A stretch of DNA of 64,000 nt from Paraflavitalea pollutisoli (GTDB lineage: Bacteria > Bacteroidota > Bacteroidia > Chitinophagales > Chitinophagaceae): the NCBI RefSeq assembly GCF_029360705.1, contig NZ_JARKMX010000014.1:558001-622000 (forward strand), in the 5' to 3' direction. The position numbers and the translations under genes are program-made. Every line of letters starts with the position of its first letter. Within the stretch, counting starts at the first letter, position 1. Below are positions 8,687 through 18,000 of this stretch, in pieces. Under the pieces are notes generated by a model. That model saw nothing but the letters and a program-made list of their open reading frames with translations. It was not told the DNA's origin and did no database searches.

Positions 8687-8793
8687 GAATGTGCAAAGCC
8701 AGGCGATGAGTGAGGTCGTTATCTGCTGTGGGGAAAGGATATGTCTGTTTTGATAAAGTTAGCGGATTAGACGGCAGGTTGTCCTTGTGCTCA

Positions 8794-8828
8794 TAAAAAG
8801 CCCGCTTGCTGCAAGGCAGTAAGCGGGC
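8794..8828 (-). terminator. Intrinsic terminator of the DUF3347 gene
   Basis: The hairpin GCCCGCTTGCTG / CAGTAAGCGGGC spans 8800-8828 with one G-T pair in a 12-bp stem. Read on the minus strand it is followed by five T (8795-8799). It lies 20 bp past the stop of the DUF3347 gene, and separates that gene from the TonB receptor. Confidence 0.85.
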
Positions 8829-8848
8829 ATGTATTAGGGCTACCCCAT

Positions 8849-9442
8849 TTATTTCTTCGAATAATCGAGCGAATCTTCCACGCTGCCGCAATGGAGCATT
8901 TCATCGCCAAAGTAGGGATTGAGGATCTCTGCCTCACGGCTTACCCAATAAGCGCCTTTGTCGTTGAAGGCCATGGGGCAGTATTGCCAGTACACTTTTT
9001 CGCCACTGTACTTGACGGTGCGGGTGAGGCTATAGATGGCGTCGGCAATCATTTCAAACTGCTTGCGCTGCTCCCCGAGGCCTTTGCTGTCGGCGAGTAC
9101 TTTGGCGGTGGCGCTGATATTGGCCATATAACTTTGGGCGCTGGAGGTGATCATGCCGGTGCTGTCGCCCTGGATCTCGCTGATCTTCAACCCTTCAGAA
9201 GCCGAGGCGAGGCTAAGCGCGGCGGCGCGGGCTTTGGCGGTATCGCTGGCTACCAGGGCATCTTTCACCCCGTAGTAAGCATTCAGCAATTCCGCATAGG
9301 ACTGGTTGAAGGGACCGGTATTTTCGCCCTGGGCCACAGGCTTTTGCTTTTCGCGGGGAGCTTCCTCCTTATCACCCAGGAATTTCCAGGCTACAAATCC
9401 TACGACAGCAAGCACGAGTACAGCAATAATGACCTTTTTCAT
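8849..9442 (-). CDS. DUF3347 domain exported protein
   Basis: The protein has 197 residues. The N-terminus MKKVIIAVLVLAVVGFVAWKFL is a signal anchor, so the protein should face the periplasm. After a charged linker comes the DUF3347 domain (about 45-190): helices NQSYAELLNAYYGVKDALVA and QRKQFEMIADAIYSLTRTV, then the signature KVYWQYCPMAFNDKGAYW and ILNPYFGDEMLHCG with two conserved cysteines. In Bacteroidota this domain often occurs in or near copper and heavy-metal efflux proteins, and a metal-related role is a fair guess only. The gene is monocistronic, with a terminator downstream (8794-8828) and a divergent ABC-F gene upstream. Confidence 0.85.
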   Translation of the reverse strand: MKKVIIAVLVLAVVGFVAWKFLGDKEEAPREKQKPVAQGENTGPFNQSYAELLNAYYGVKDALVASDTAKARAAALSLASASEGLKISEIQGDSTGMITSSAQSYMANISATAKVLADSKGLGEQRKQFEMIADAIYSLTRTVKYSGEKVYWQYCPMAFNDKGAYWVSREAEILNPYFGDEMLHCGSVEDSLDYSKK

Positions 9443-9615
9443 CTTTTTGTGGGTTTAATCCTGTTGAGCAGGAGGCAGTTAGGGCTCCTGGCCGGTTAAG
9501 TTTCGCCAAAGTTAAAAGATTTAACGGTTTCCGGGGCCGGAAAAGGCGTTTTTGAGGGCCGGATTTGGGTGATAATGTGTAACTTGCGGGGTTTCAAAAC
9601 AAGCAATTTTTCTTT

Positions 9616-11622
9616 ATGCTGGCAGGATTTACGAATATGACTTTCGAGTTTGGTGCAAGAGCTATTGTAGAAGACGCTACCTGGCATATTCAACCGAACG
9701 AGCGGATCGGCCTTATTGGTTACAATGGAACCGGTAAATCGACCTTACTGAAACTACTCGTGGGCGAATATTCCGCGTCTGCCGGTACGGTAGAACGCAG
9801 CCGTGGTACCACCATTGGTTACCTGCACCAGGACCTGCTGAGTTTTGACACCAACGATTCTATCCTCGAGGTGGCGCTCAGTGCTTTCGAGCGGGTTCGC
9901 CAGCTGGAAAAAGAGATTGAAGCCGTGGGTAATGAGCTGGAGAAAACCGGCGACGAAGACTTGCTGATCAAATACACCGATATGCTGCACGAGATGGAAA
10001 CACTCGGCGGTTACAATATCCAGCATAAAACAGAAGAAGTATTGCAGGGCCTTGGCTTTGCCAATGCCGACTTGCAACGCCCCTATAAAGAGTTCAGCGG
10101 TGGCTGGCGTATGCGTGTACTGCTCGCCAAAATGATCCTCGCCGCCCCCGACCTGCTGCTGCTCGATGAGCCTACGAACCACCTTGACCTTCCCTCTATC
10201 GAGTGGCTCGAGAAATACCTGACCCATTACCAGGGTTCGGTGGTGATCATCAGTCACGATAAATACTTCCTGAACAGGATGGTCACGAAGATCATCGAGC
10301 TATACCAGCGCAAACTGCATATCTACAACGGTAACTACGAATACTACGAGACTGAAAAGGTCATGCGGATGGAACTGGCACAACGTGCCTTCGAAAACCA
10401 GCAGGACTATATCCGTCAGCAGGAACGCTTCATTGAGCGTTTCAAGGCCAAAGCTTCGAAAGCAGCTGCTGCGCAGAGTGCGATGAAACGCCTCGACAAG
10501 ATCGAACGACTGGAAGATGTGGCACTAGAAAGGCCCAGTTTGCGGATCAACTTCCAGGTGGACAAGACACCTGGCCGTGTGCTGGCCGAACTGAAACAGG
10601 TGAGCAAAAGTTTCGGCTCTAACAAGATCATCGAAAATACCGGCGCCGAGATCAACCGCGGTGACAAGATCGCGCTGATCGGTGCCAACGGTAAAGGTAA
10701 ATCGACCGTGCTGCGCATCATTGCCGGTGTAGAAGGCCATGAAGGCGAACGCCGTTGGGGACACAATGTGGACGAAAGCTTCTATGCCCAGCACCAATTG
10801 GAAGCCCTCAACGTGAACAATACCATCATCGACGAGATGAAGGAAGCCGGCAGTCAGAAAACAGAGCTGGAATTACGTACCATCCTGGGTTGTTTCCTGT
10901 TCAGCGGTGACGATGCCGATAAAAAGATCAAGGTATTGAGTGGTGGTGAAAAGGCCCGTGTGGCCCTTGCGAAAACGATCATCAGCAAGGCCAACTTCCT
11001 GATGCTCGATGAGCCTACGAACCACCTCGACATGCATACCGTAGACCTGCTGATCGAAGCCCTTAACAAATACGAAGGCACCATCATACTGGTGAGCCAC
11101 GACCGTTATTTCGTATCGAAGGTGGCCAATAAGATCTGGGCGATCGAAGATCACCAGATCAAGGATTTCGATGGTGGCTACGAAGAGTGGGTTGCCTGGA
11201 AAGAGCGCATGCGGAAAAAGCAGGAAGAAGAAGCCAGACAACTGGCCAATGAGCAAAAGAACCAGCAGAACAACGGTAAAAAGACCGAAAACAGCTCATC
11301 CAAAGCGCCTGTTCAACCTGCCCCTGCGCCTGTTGCCCAACAGCCGGTAGCCCCCATTAAACAAGATCCGATCAACAAAGAGGCCAAGAAGGAGTTGCAA
11401 AAAAAGCAACGTCAATTTAAAGAACTGGAAGAAAAAATAAGTAACTTAAACAAGCGTAAGGCTGAACTGGAGGCGCAACTGGCCTCTCCGAACATTATGT
11501 CGGACAAGAACAAGTTCCTGCAAACGGAACGCGATTACAAGAGCCTTACCGATAACCTCCAGGAAACTTCTAAACAATACGAAATCGTTTTTGAAGAGAT
11601 CATAGAACTCGAATCGCAGTAA
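9616..11622 (+). CDS. ABC-F family ATPase (ribosome-associated type)
   Basis: The protein has 668 residues and two ABC ATPase domains on one chain with no membrane segment, the mark of the ABC-F family, whose members act on the ribosome rather than in transport. Domain 1 shows Walker A GYNGTGKST (35-43), signature FSGGWRMR (160-167) and Walker B LLLLDEPTNHLD (180-191). Domain 2 shows GANGKGKST, LSGGEKAR and FLMLDEPTNHLD. The linker between them is charged and helical. A Gln/Pro-rich stretch and a C-terminal coiled coil (KKELQKKQRQFKELEEKISN onwards) resemble the Uup/YheS type. The subfamily cannot be fixed by eye. It stands alone between divergent and lipoprotein genes. Confidence 0.93.
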   Translation: MLAGFTNMTFEFGARAIVEDATWHIQPNERIGLIGYNGTGKSTLLKLLVGEYSASAGTVERSRGTTIGYLHQDLLSFDTNDSILEVALSAFERVRQLEKEIEAVGNELEKTGDEDLLIKYTDMLHEMETLGGYNIQHKTEEVLQGLGFANADLQRPYKEFSGGWRMRVLLAKMILAAPDLLLLDEPTNHLDLPSIEWLEKYLTHYQGSVVIISHDKYFLNRMVTKIIELYQRKLHIYNGNYEYYETEKVMRMELAQRAFENQQDYIRQQERFIERFKAKASKAAAAQSAMKRLDKIERLEDVALERPSLRINFQVDKTPGRVLAELKQVSKSFGSNKIIENTGAEINRGDKIALIGANGKGKSTVLRIIAGVEGHEGERRWGHNVDESFYAQHQLEALNVNNTIIDEMKEAGSQKTELELRTILGCFLFSGDDADKKIKVLSGGEKARVALAKTIISKANFLMLDEPTNHLDMHTVDLLIEALNKYEGTIILVSHDRYFVSKVANKIWAIEDHQIKDFDGGYEEWVAWKERMRKKQEEEARQLANEQKNQQNNGKKTENSSSKAPVQPAPAPVAQQPVAPIKQDPINKEAKKELQKKQRQFKELEEKISNLNKRKAELEAQLASPNIMSDKNKFLQTERDYKSLTDNLQETSKQYEIVFEEIIELESQ

Positions 11623-11763
11623 CCCCGCTACTACTGGTTTTGTTTTGCGCCCGCTACTACCGTGGATAGTTTTGCTATACACGTTACCGTTTATTCCTGT
11701 CCTCCCCCGCTCCATCCGTGGCATGGTATTGTTATGGGCAAGCTTAATCAAACCAGCTATACA

Positions 11764-12276
11764 ATGAAGCAAACATTTTCGATGCGGCTCCTGCTGCTCT
11801 CTCTTTTTATCGCAGTAAGCGGTATGATGCTCTATTCCTGTAAAGGCCAGGTAAAAGACAGCGACCTGCAAATGGTGGTAGACGACAAGGCGAAAGCCAT
11901 TACCGGCCTCGGTACCGCCTCGGGTACCGTAAAGGACGGCGTGGTAACACTGACTGGTGAGGTCACCGATGAAACAGCCAAAGTAGCGTTCGAGTCTTCT
12001 GTCAAGACCATCCCCGGCGTCAAATCGGTGGTCAATAACCTGACCGTAGCACCTCCGCCTGCACCGGCACCAGACCCGGTCACTATCTCCCCCGATGCAC
12101 AACTGACGACAGCAGTCAATGAGGTGGTGAAAGCCTATAACGGGGTAACAGCCGAGGTTAAGGAAGGTATTGTAACACTTACCGGCACCATCAAAAGAGC
12201 GGACCTGCAGAAACTGATGCCGGCCCTGATGGCCCTGCAGCCCAAAAAGGTCGAAAACAAATTAACCATAAAATAG
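11764..12276 (+). CDS. BON domain lipoprotein
   Basis: The protein has 170 residues from the ATG at 11764, chosen because it begins the signal peptide MKQTFSMRLLLLSLFIAVSG; an upstream in-frame ATG would add about 34 unlikely residues. The sequence MLYSC provides a lipobox. Two BON-like units follow: the first around GTASGTVKDGVVTLTGEVTD and VKSVVNNLTV, the second around GVTAEVKEGIVTLTGTIKR and KVENKLTIK, separated by a Pro/Ala linker (PPPAPAPDP). BON domains bind phospholipid or envelope surfaces and occur in osmotic-stress proteins such as OsmY. The next gene starts 15 bp downstream and is probably co-transcribed. Confidence 0.85.
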   Translation: MKQTFSMRLLLLSLFIAVSGMMLYSCKGQVKDSDLQMVVDDKAKAITGLGTASGTVKDGVVTLTGEVTDETAKVAFESSVKTIPGVKSVVNNLTVAPPPAPAPDPVTISPDAQLTTAVNEVVKAYNGVTAEVKEGIVTLTGTIKRADLQKLMPALMALQPKKVENKLTIK

Positions 12277-12291
12277 TGGAGGGACTTCACC

Positions 12292-12669
12292 ATGGCATTA
12301 CAAGATAAATACAAGGAACTGGTCGATGCGGCCAAAGGCTCGGGAGTTACCAATCTGCAGGTACGGGAGCAGGACAATGTGCTGTATGTAGATGGCGAAG
12401 CGCCATCGTTTACCGTAAAGGATGACCTGTGGAAGATCTACGACAAGATCGATCCCGATTACCGGGCCTCCGACCTGGTGCTGAACATCACGGTGGCGGC
12501 CGGCGCCGCGCCGGAAGAGTATGAAGTAGTGCCGGGCGATAACCTGACCAAGATCGGGAAGAAGTTTGGCCTCACCTGGAAGGACGTACACGAAGCCAAT
12601 AAGGACCTCATCAAAAACCCCGACCTGATACAGGTGGGTTGGAAGCTGAAGATCCCGCGGAAGGCCTAG
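12292..12669 (+). CDS. BON-like / LysM domain protein
   Basis: The protein has 125 residues. The N-terminal 60 residues have a BON-like pattern (NLQVREQDNVLYVDGEAPSF, VLNITVAAG). The C-terminus (about 78-123) is a LysM domain (YEVVPGDNLTKIGKKFGLTW, LIQVGWKLKIP), which binds peptidoglycan. The arrangement is that of YgaU/LysM-type potassium-binding proteins. There is no signal peptide, as is usual for that group, so the location is uncertain. It forms an apparent two-gene operon with the BON lipoprotein just upstream. An 8-nt-period repeat array begins directly after the stop codon, and a terminator lies at 12766-12800. Confidence 0.85.
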   Translation: MALQDKYKELVDAAKGSGVTNLQVREQDNVLYVDGEAPSFTVKDDLWKIYDKIDPDYRASDLVLNITVAAGAAPEEYEVVPGDNLTKIGKKFGLTWKDVHEANKDLIKNPDLIQVGWKLKIPRKA

Positions 12670-12672
12670 GAA

Positions 12673-12704
12673 AGGCATCGAGGTAACGAGGCAGCAAGGC
12701 AACG
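12673..12704. repeat. Octamer array AGGCANCN, locus A
   Basis: Four octamers in exact phase: AGGCATCG, AGGTAACG, AGGCAGCA, AGGCAACG. More degenerate purine-rich units continue to about 12735. The array begins four bases after the stop codon of the LysM gene. Two other arrays of the same kind lie at 34152-34191 and 45596-45672. Confidence 0.75.
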
Positions 12705-12765
12705 GAGGAAATACAGGAAGGTAGAGGAAAGGCAAATGGTGAATATTTTAACTTTTTATTCAAAT

Positions 12766-12800
12766 AAAGCTGTTCCAATTAAACGGAACAGCTTTTATTT
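12766..12800 (+). terminator. Intrinsic terminator
   Basis: A perfect 11-bp stem, AAAGCTGTTCC / GGAACAGCTTT (12766-12776 and 12785-12795), has an 8-nt loop and is followed by a T-rich tract. It ends the BON/LysM operon and lies 50 bp before the patatin start. Confidence 0.85.
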
Positions 12801-12850
12801 TGTAATAGATCCGGTCGTCATTGTATATTACATCGCAACCCCCTGTGTGC

Positions 12851-15088
12851 ATGAAACACTGTGTAACCTGTATCCTTCTGCTGTGGTCTGTTCTCGTACT
12901 GGCTCAACCTACGCCTTCGGCGTCGAGGCCCAGGATCGGCGTCACCCTTAGTGGCGGTGGCGCCAAAGGACTGGCACATATCGGCATCCTCAAAGCCATG
13001 GACTCTGCCGGCCTCAAAGTAGATTATATCTCCGGTACCAGCATGGGCAGCATCATCGGCAGCCTATATGCCGTCGGTTACTCCGCCGACTCCATCGAAA
13101 GGATCGCCCGCACCATCGACTGGGACCTGCTGCTGAGCAATGCCTCCTCCCTGCGTAGCATTTTCATGGAAGAAAAAGAAGAATACGGCAAATACATTCT
13201 TGAACTTCCCTGGGTCAACCATAGTTTTCGTCTGCCCAGCGGCGTTTTGCAGGGCCAGGAACTCTGGCTCAAGTTTTCCGAACTCTTCTTTCCGGTCTAT
13301 AATCAAAAAGACTTCTCCAAATTCAGTGTCCCCTTTCGTTGCATCGGTACTGATGTAGGTACGGGTGAAGCCGTGGTGATGAAAGAAGGCGAGATCATCA
13401 GCGCTATCCGCTCCAGTATGGCCATTCCTTCGGTCTTCACCGCCGTCGAATACCAGGGTAAAAAGCTGATCGATGGCGGCCTCGTCCGCAATTTCCCGGT
13501 ACGCGACGTCAAAGAAATGGGTGCCGACTTCGTTATCGGCAGCAATGTGGCGACGGGCCTCATGCCCTCCGAAAAAGTCAGGAATGCCTTGCAGATCCTG
13601 TTGCAGGTAGCCTTTTTCCGCGAAGCGGAAGACAATAAAAAGGAAGTCGCGCAGACCGACATCTATGTGCCCTTCAACATGACGAAGTTCACCATGGGCA
13701 GCTTTGGCGATTCGAAAGAGATCATCGAACTCGGTATCGAAGAAGGCCGCAAACTGTATCCACGCTTCAAGCACCTGGCCGACTCGCTCAACGCCATCTT
13801 CGGCCCACAGCCCGTCCGCGAAAACCGCCTGCCGGCTGTACATGGTGTCGTTATCTCTTCGTATGAAGTACATGGTACGGAGCGTACATCGGCCGAGTTC
13901 TTCATACATACCATGAATTTCGAGCTGAACACCTTTTATACTGCCCGCCGGTTGGCCAATATGGTGCGGCAAGCGTATGGTACCCGCTACTACAGCCGGG
14001 TGAATTATTCGCTTGAACCCCAGGAAGACGGTACCGCCAAGATCGTCTTCGATGTGTCGGAGTACCCGCTGACCACGGCCAAACTGGGCCTGCATTATAA
14101 CCGTTTTACGGGGGTAGGCCTGATCGCCAATATCACTGCGCGCAATTTCTTCACGACCAACTCGCGCAGCCTCGTATCGGTCAATATCGGGGAAACCTTC
14201 CGCATCCGCGGGGAGCACCTCCAATACCTGGGCCGCCTCAAGAACGTGGCCCTGATCCTGGAGATGCAATACGATAATTTCGACATTGGCACCTATACGG
14301 AATCGAAGCAGAACGGTTTGTACAATCTCAACTTTTTTAAGATTGGTAACAAGCTGCAGTTCTCTGCCAAGCGGCAGTTTACCGTGGGCGTAGGCAGCCG
14401 GTATGAATGGGTAAAATATGATCCCAAAATATCGTCGACCGTCGAGTTCAAGGGCAGTAAGAAGTTCTTCACACCGTTTGTATACATGAACCACAACTCG
14501 CTCGACAAAAACATCTTCCCCCGCCGGGGTTTTAAGCTTGATGTAGAAGCCGGTTGGGTAGCACCACAGAATTCACGCATGCGTTTCTACGAGAACGGAC
14601 TTGAATTACCCAGGGGGATGATCGTGGTCAGCGATCACAGTTTTTACCGCAGCAGCATCAACCTGGAAACCTACACGCCTCTCACCCGCAAAGCCACCCT
14701 GCTGGGCAACCTGCAAGGCGGCGCCAATTTCGGCTATAAGAACAATGTACTGAATGAATTTGTGATCGGGGGCCTGCAACGAACCTTCCGCAACCAGATC
14801 GTTTTTGCCGGACTGGTTGAAGGGGAAGAATATACCGCGAGTGTAGCTGCCCTGCAAGGCGGTATTCGCTGGCAGGTCTTCAATAATACTTACCTCACCG
14901 GCCGTGCTAATGTGCTCTTCAACAATTTCGTGGAGGGCAGCGACTTTTTTGCGGTACGGGATTTCTTTTCAGGCTATTCCGCCACCTTCTCGTACAACTT
15001 TGCCCTTGGCCCCCTGGAGATCAGCGCCATGTATTGCGACCAGACCCGCAAGATCCAGTCGTACGTAAGTCTCGGTATTCCTTTCTAA
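12851..15088 (+). CDS. Patatin-like phospholipase fused to an outer-membrane barrel (PlpD-like)
   Basis: The protein has 745 residues. The ATG at 12851 gives the signal peptide MKHCVTCILLLWSVLVLAQ; an ATG ten codons upstream is possible but weaker. The patatin domain (about 28-320) shows the oxyanion motif GGGAKG (35-40), the nucleophile motif GTSMG with Ser64, and the catalytic Asp in DGG (208-210). A POTRA-like segment (about 340-410) and a beta-barrel related to the bacterial surface antigen/Omp85 family follow, ending in GIPF. This is the layout of type Vd secreted lipases such as PlpD. The passenger would hydrolyse phospholipids outside or at the outer membrane. The 3' end overlaps the convergent 1412-residue gene by 4 bp. 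Confidence 0.9.
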   Translation: MKHCVTCILLLWSVLVLAQPTPSASRPRIGVTLSGGGAKGLAHIGILKAMDSAGLKVDYISGTSMGSIIGSLYAVGYSADSIERIARTIDWDLLLSNASSLRSIFMEEKEEYGKYILELPWVNHSFRLPSGVLQGQELWLKFSELFFPVYNQKDFSKFSVPFRCIGTDVGTGEAVVMKEGEIISAIRSSMAIPSVFTAVEYQGKKLIDGGLVRNFPVRDVKEMGADFVIGSNVATGLMPSEKVRNALQILLQVAFFREAEDNKKEVAQTDIYVPFNMTKFTMGSFGDSKEIIELGIEEGRKLYPRFKHLADSLNAIFGPQPVRENRLPAVHGVVISSYEVHGTERTSAEFFIHTMNFELNTFYTARRLANMVRQAYGTRYYSRVNYSLEPQEDGTAKIVFDVSEYPLTTAKLGLHYNRFTGVGLIANITARNFFTTNSRSLVSVNIGETFRIRGEHLQYLGRLKNVALILEMQYDNFDIGTYTESKQNGLYNLNFFKIGNKLQFSAKRQFTVGVGSRYEWVKYDPKISSTVEFKGSKKFFTPFVYMNHNSLDKNIFPRRGFKLDVEAGWVAPQNSRMRFYENGLELPRGMIVVSDHSFYRSSINLETYTPLTRKATLLGNLQGGANFGYKNNVLNEFVIGGLQRTFRNQIVFAGLVEGEEYTASVAALQGGIRWQVFNNTYLTGRANVLFNNFVEGSDFFAVRDFFSGYSATFSYNFALGPLEISAMYCDQTRKIQSYVSLGIPF

Positions 15089-18000
15089 GGCGTTTTGGCT
15101 TTGGGACCCGAAAAGGCATCCAGAATCTTCAACAAGGCTGCTATTCCTCCAGCCGCCGCCGCGAGGTAGGTGATCAGGTTATTAAAAGCATCACGCTGGG
15201 TGGTGAAGAGGAACAAGGCCACCGCTATCACCACGATGATCACCGGCAATTGGAACCGGTTCCAACTATGCGACGGATCGGCTCCTTCCCGCATCTTGGT
15301 CAGTTCGTTCTTATCTATCCGCTTCAATACAAATGCCCGGAAGCTTTCGTTCATCGTCCAATACCCCGTAGCGCTGCCATTGATGCGCAGTAAACCCAGG
15401 GCATGCAGGTTATCGGCCACGTCCTGGTTACGCTGGTTGAGCAGTCCATCGCTGGCGATATCGTACAGCGTGCGCTGTTCTTCGGCCGTGAGGGTTTGCC
15501 ACAGCGACAGGTAATACGGATAGGCCATCGCTTCCAACTTGATGAGAAAAGAGTTGAATAAGTCTTCGGTGCCGGGCTTTCCGATCTTTTCCTTTTCACC
15601 CATCAGCACTTTGGCCTTGGGTAGCCATTCGCGTACCAGCGACTGACGCAAGGGGGCCAGCAAGCCGTACAGGAATTCGCTGTGGGCGCATTCGCGGTAT
15701 AATTTCTCGTTGAGCTGGCGACCGAGAAAGTAGACATCATAGTTCTTTTCCCAGGCAGCATCGGTCGTCTGCTGCTTTGCCCCAGCATAGTGCCATTTGT
15801 GGTAGTACAGGCAAAAATTGTTCATGACATTGAGCCAGCGATCGGTGAGGTCCTTGACGGGCTTGGTCGGGTTATCCGCCGGTGGCGGCTCCTTCACCAC
15901 CATGGCTTCGAAGTGCCGGCTGGACGATACGACTAGTCTTATATACTTATAGGCGAGTAAACGCTCCACCACCTTCAGTTTATCTTCGGTGGCCGCCAGG
16001 TCATCCATCTTCATTTCGAAATGGCGTATTACGACGGCCGTTTTGCGTTGCGCGAGTTCCTCCGGCGTCAGCTTGCCAATTGCATCGGTAATACCTTTCC
16101 ATTGCTGCTGGAAAAGTGTCGTCTCCGGCTTATCGGGATCGACGGCAAACATAAGCGCAATATCGAGGGTAAATATCGTATAGCCGTCGTCTTTCAGACT
16201 CAGGTTGATCAGGTTGAACTTTCCCGAATTGATCATACCCAATATGTACACATGATTGACCGGGTTGAGCGATCGGATGAAGGTCTTGTTGATCATTTCA
16301 CGCGCGGAGAACTCCGATCGGTTGAAGAAGAACACCCGCGGTATCAGTTGTTGCAGCAGGAGGTAAATGCCTGCCAGCAGTAGACAAATGATGAGGAGCA
16401 GTAGAATATGGATCTCCGGATCGCGCATAAACCGCTCGCCCAATTGGTGCGAAACCGGGTAGATGTTCTTGACGGCAGACAGGCGGTAATCACCGTCAGC
16501 ATAGGTGCGGGTACGCAAGATATCTATGCGGAAGCGCAGCGAATTGGGATTGGCCGTATCGTTCCAGGTAAAATTGCCCACCATGGAATCTTCATTATTC
16601 AGGTATTCTATGCGCCGGGCATAATTGGAGAAGGAAGGTTTGATCACGTTGTACAACCGGCTAAAGCGCGTGATAGCCCATCGCAGCGTATCCGTATGTT
16701 GATCGCGTTCGATGCGATCGGCCAGAAAATCGTAGTGGAAGGGACGGCGGTAACTCACCTGCCAGTTGCTATCGTTTGCATAGTCCCGATAGGGCTTTTT
16801 GTTCAGCAGGTTGTTGACGAAATCCAGTTGCTGGTATTTGATGGCCAGTTTTTGTTCTTCGCGGAAGGAAAGACTGAAGAACAACAACGTAGGCACCACA
16901 GCAGTGGCCATAATAAACGAAAAGAGTGAATTGTAGTAGTATTTCTGGTAGCGCTTGATACCCCTGATGCTACCGGGGGCTACTACATACCGGGAAATGA
17001 GCCAGCAGCCAACGACGAGCAGGATCTGCGACGAAAGGAAAATGCCTGCGCCATCAGTCAGGTTGCTCATGAACAGGCCCGCCGCCAGCAGGTAAAGCCC
17101 GATAAGGATGGTGATGGTATGCTCGATCTTGCGTCCACGGTATTGACGGATAGGGCCCGTTCCTGTTTCTTTATCGAGGGCGAGGTCTTCACGGGTGTAC
17201 ACCCTGTATGAATATACGATGAGAATATGGGTAAAGCCGAGGGAGATGCCCAACAGGTACAGCTCGTCGGCCCGGTTGGAAATGAAGGCGAATAGAAAGA
17301 GCAGTACGGAAGCAAGGGCAAATGCCCAGGTAGCTTTTATATAAGCATTGCCGCGGTGCCTTTTAGGCTCCACCCAAATAAAAAGGATAGACCGCGAGAG
17401 CCGGCGGAAGCTGAGCACGCGGGTGATGAGCACGAGCAGCAGGATGATGCCCATGTTGATGAGCACGAGAATAGAGCTGGCGCTCATGATGTCGAGATCC
17501 TGGTTCCAGTTGTTCTCGACATCATAAAAGGTGACGAGGTAAAAGGGCATGCGATCGATGGGCTGCGCATAGAACCGGTGGTTGCTGCCAGTATAATGCG
17601 CATTGTAGTATCCTGAAGCACCGGTAGTCAGCAGGGAATTGAGTTTAACATTGTCGCTGCATTCCTCTACCAGGTTCTCGTTGAGTGACCGGTTCTCGTC
17701 GTAATGAAAATAGACATTACCGCGGCCATCCACCAGGCAAAAACCAAAGCCATAAGGCAATACAGGATTGAATATCGAACGCATTGGTGTACTGAGGGAG
17801 ATCATCTCTATGTTGTCGAGCTTTGCCTGCCATTGTTTGCGCAGGGTGGTATCGGTGATCAGGTTGGTTTGTTGCAATAGCTGCCGGAGGCGGCTTTTAC
17901 GGGCGATGATGGCCAGTTTTTGCTGCGACACCCAGGAAGTGACAGCAGTGAGGAAAAACTCCTGCTGGTCACGGCGTATCAGCGACCCCTGTGTAACAGC

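Noticed and set aside
9616-11622. Twin-ATPase protein considered as part of an ABC transporter
   Set aside because: It has no membrane segment and no permease neighbour. The tandem domain layout with a C-terminal coiled coil is ABC-F.
13064-14494. 476-codon open frame opposite the patatin gene
   Set aside because: The composition is unlike protein families, with no start signal. The plus-strand patatin motifs are unambiguous.
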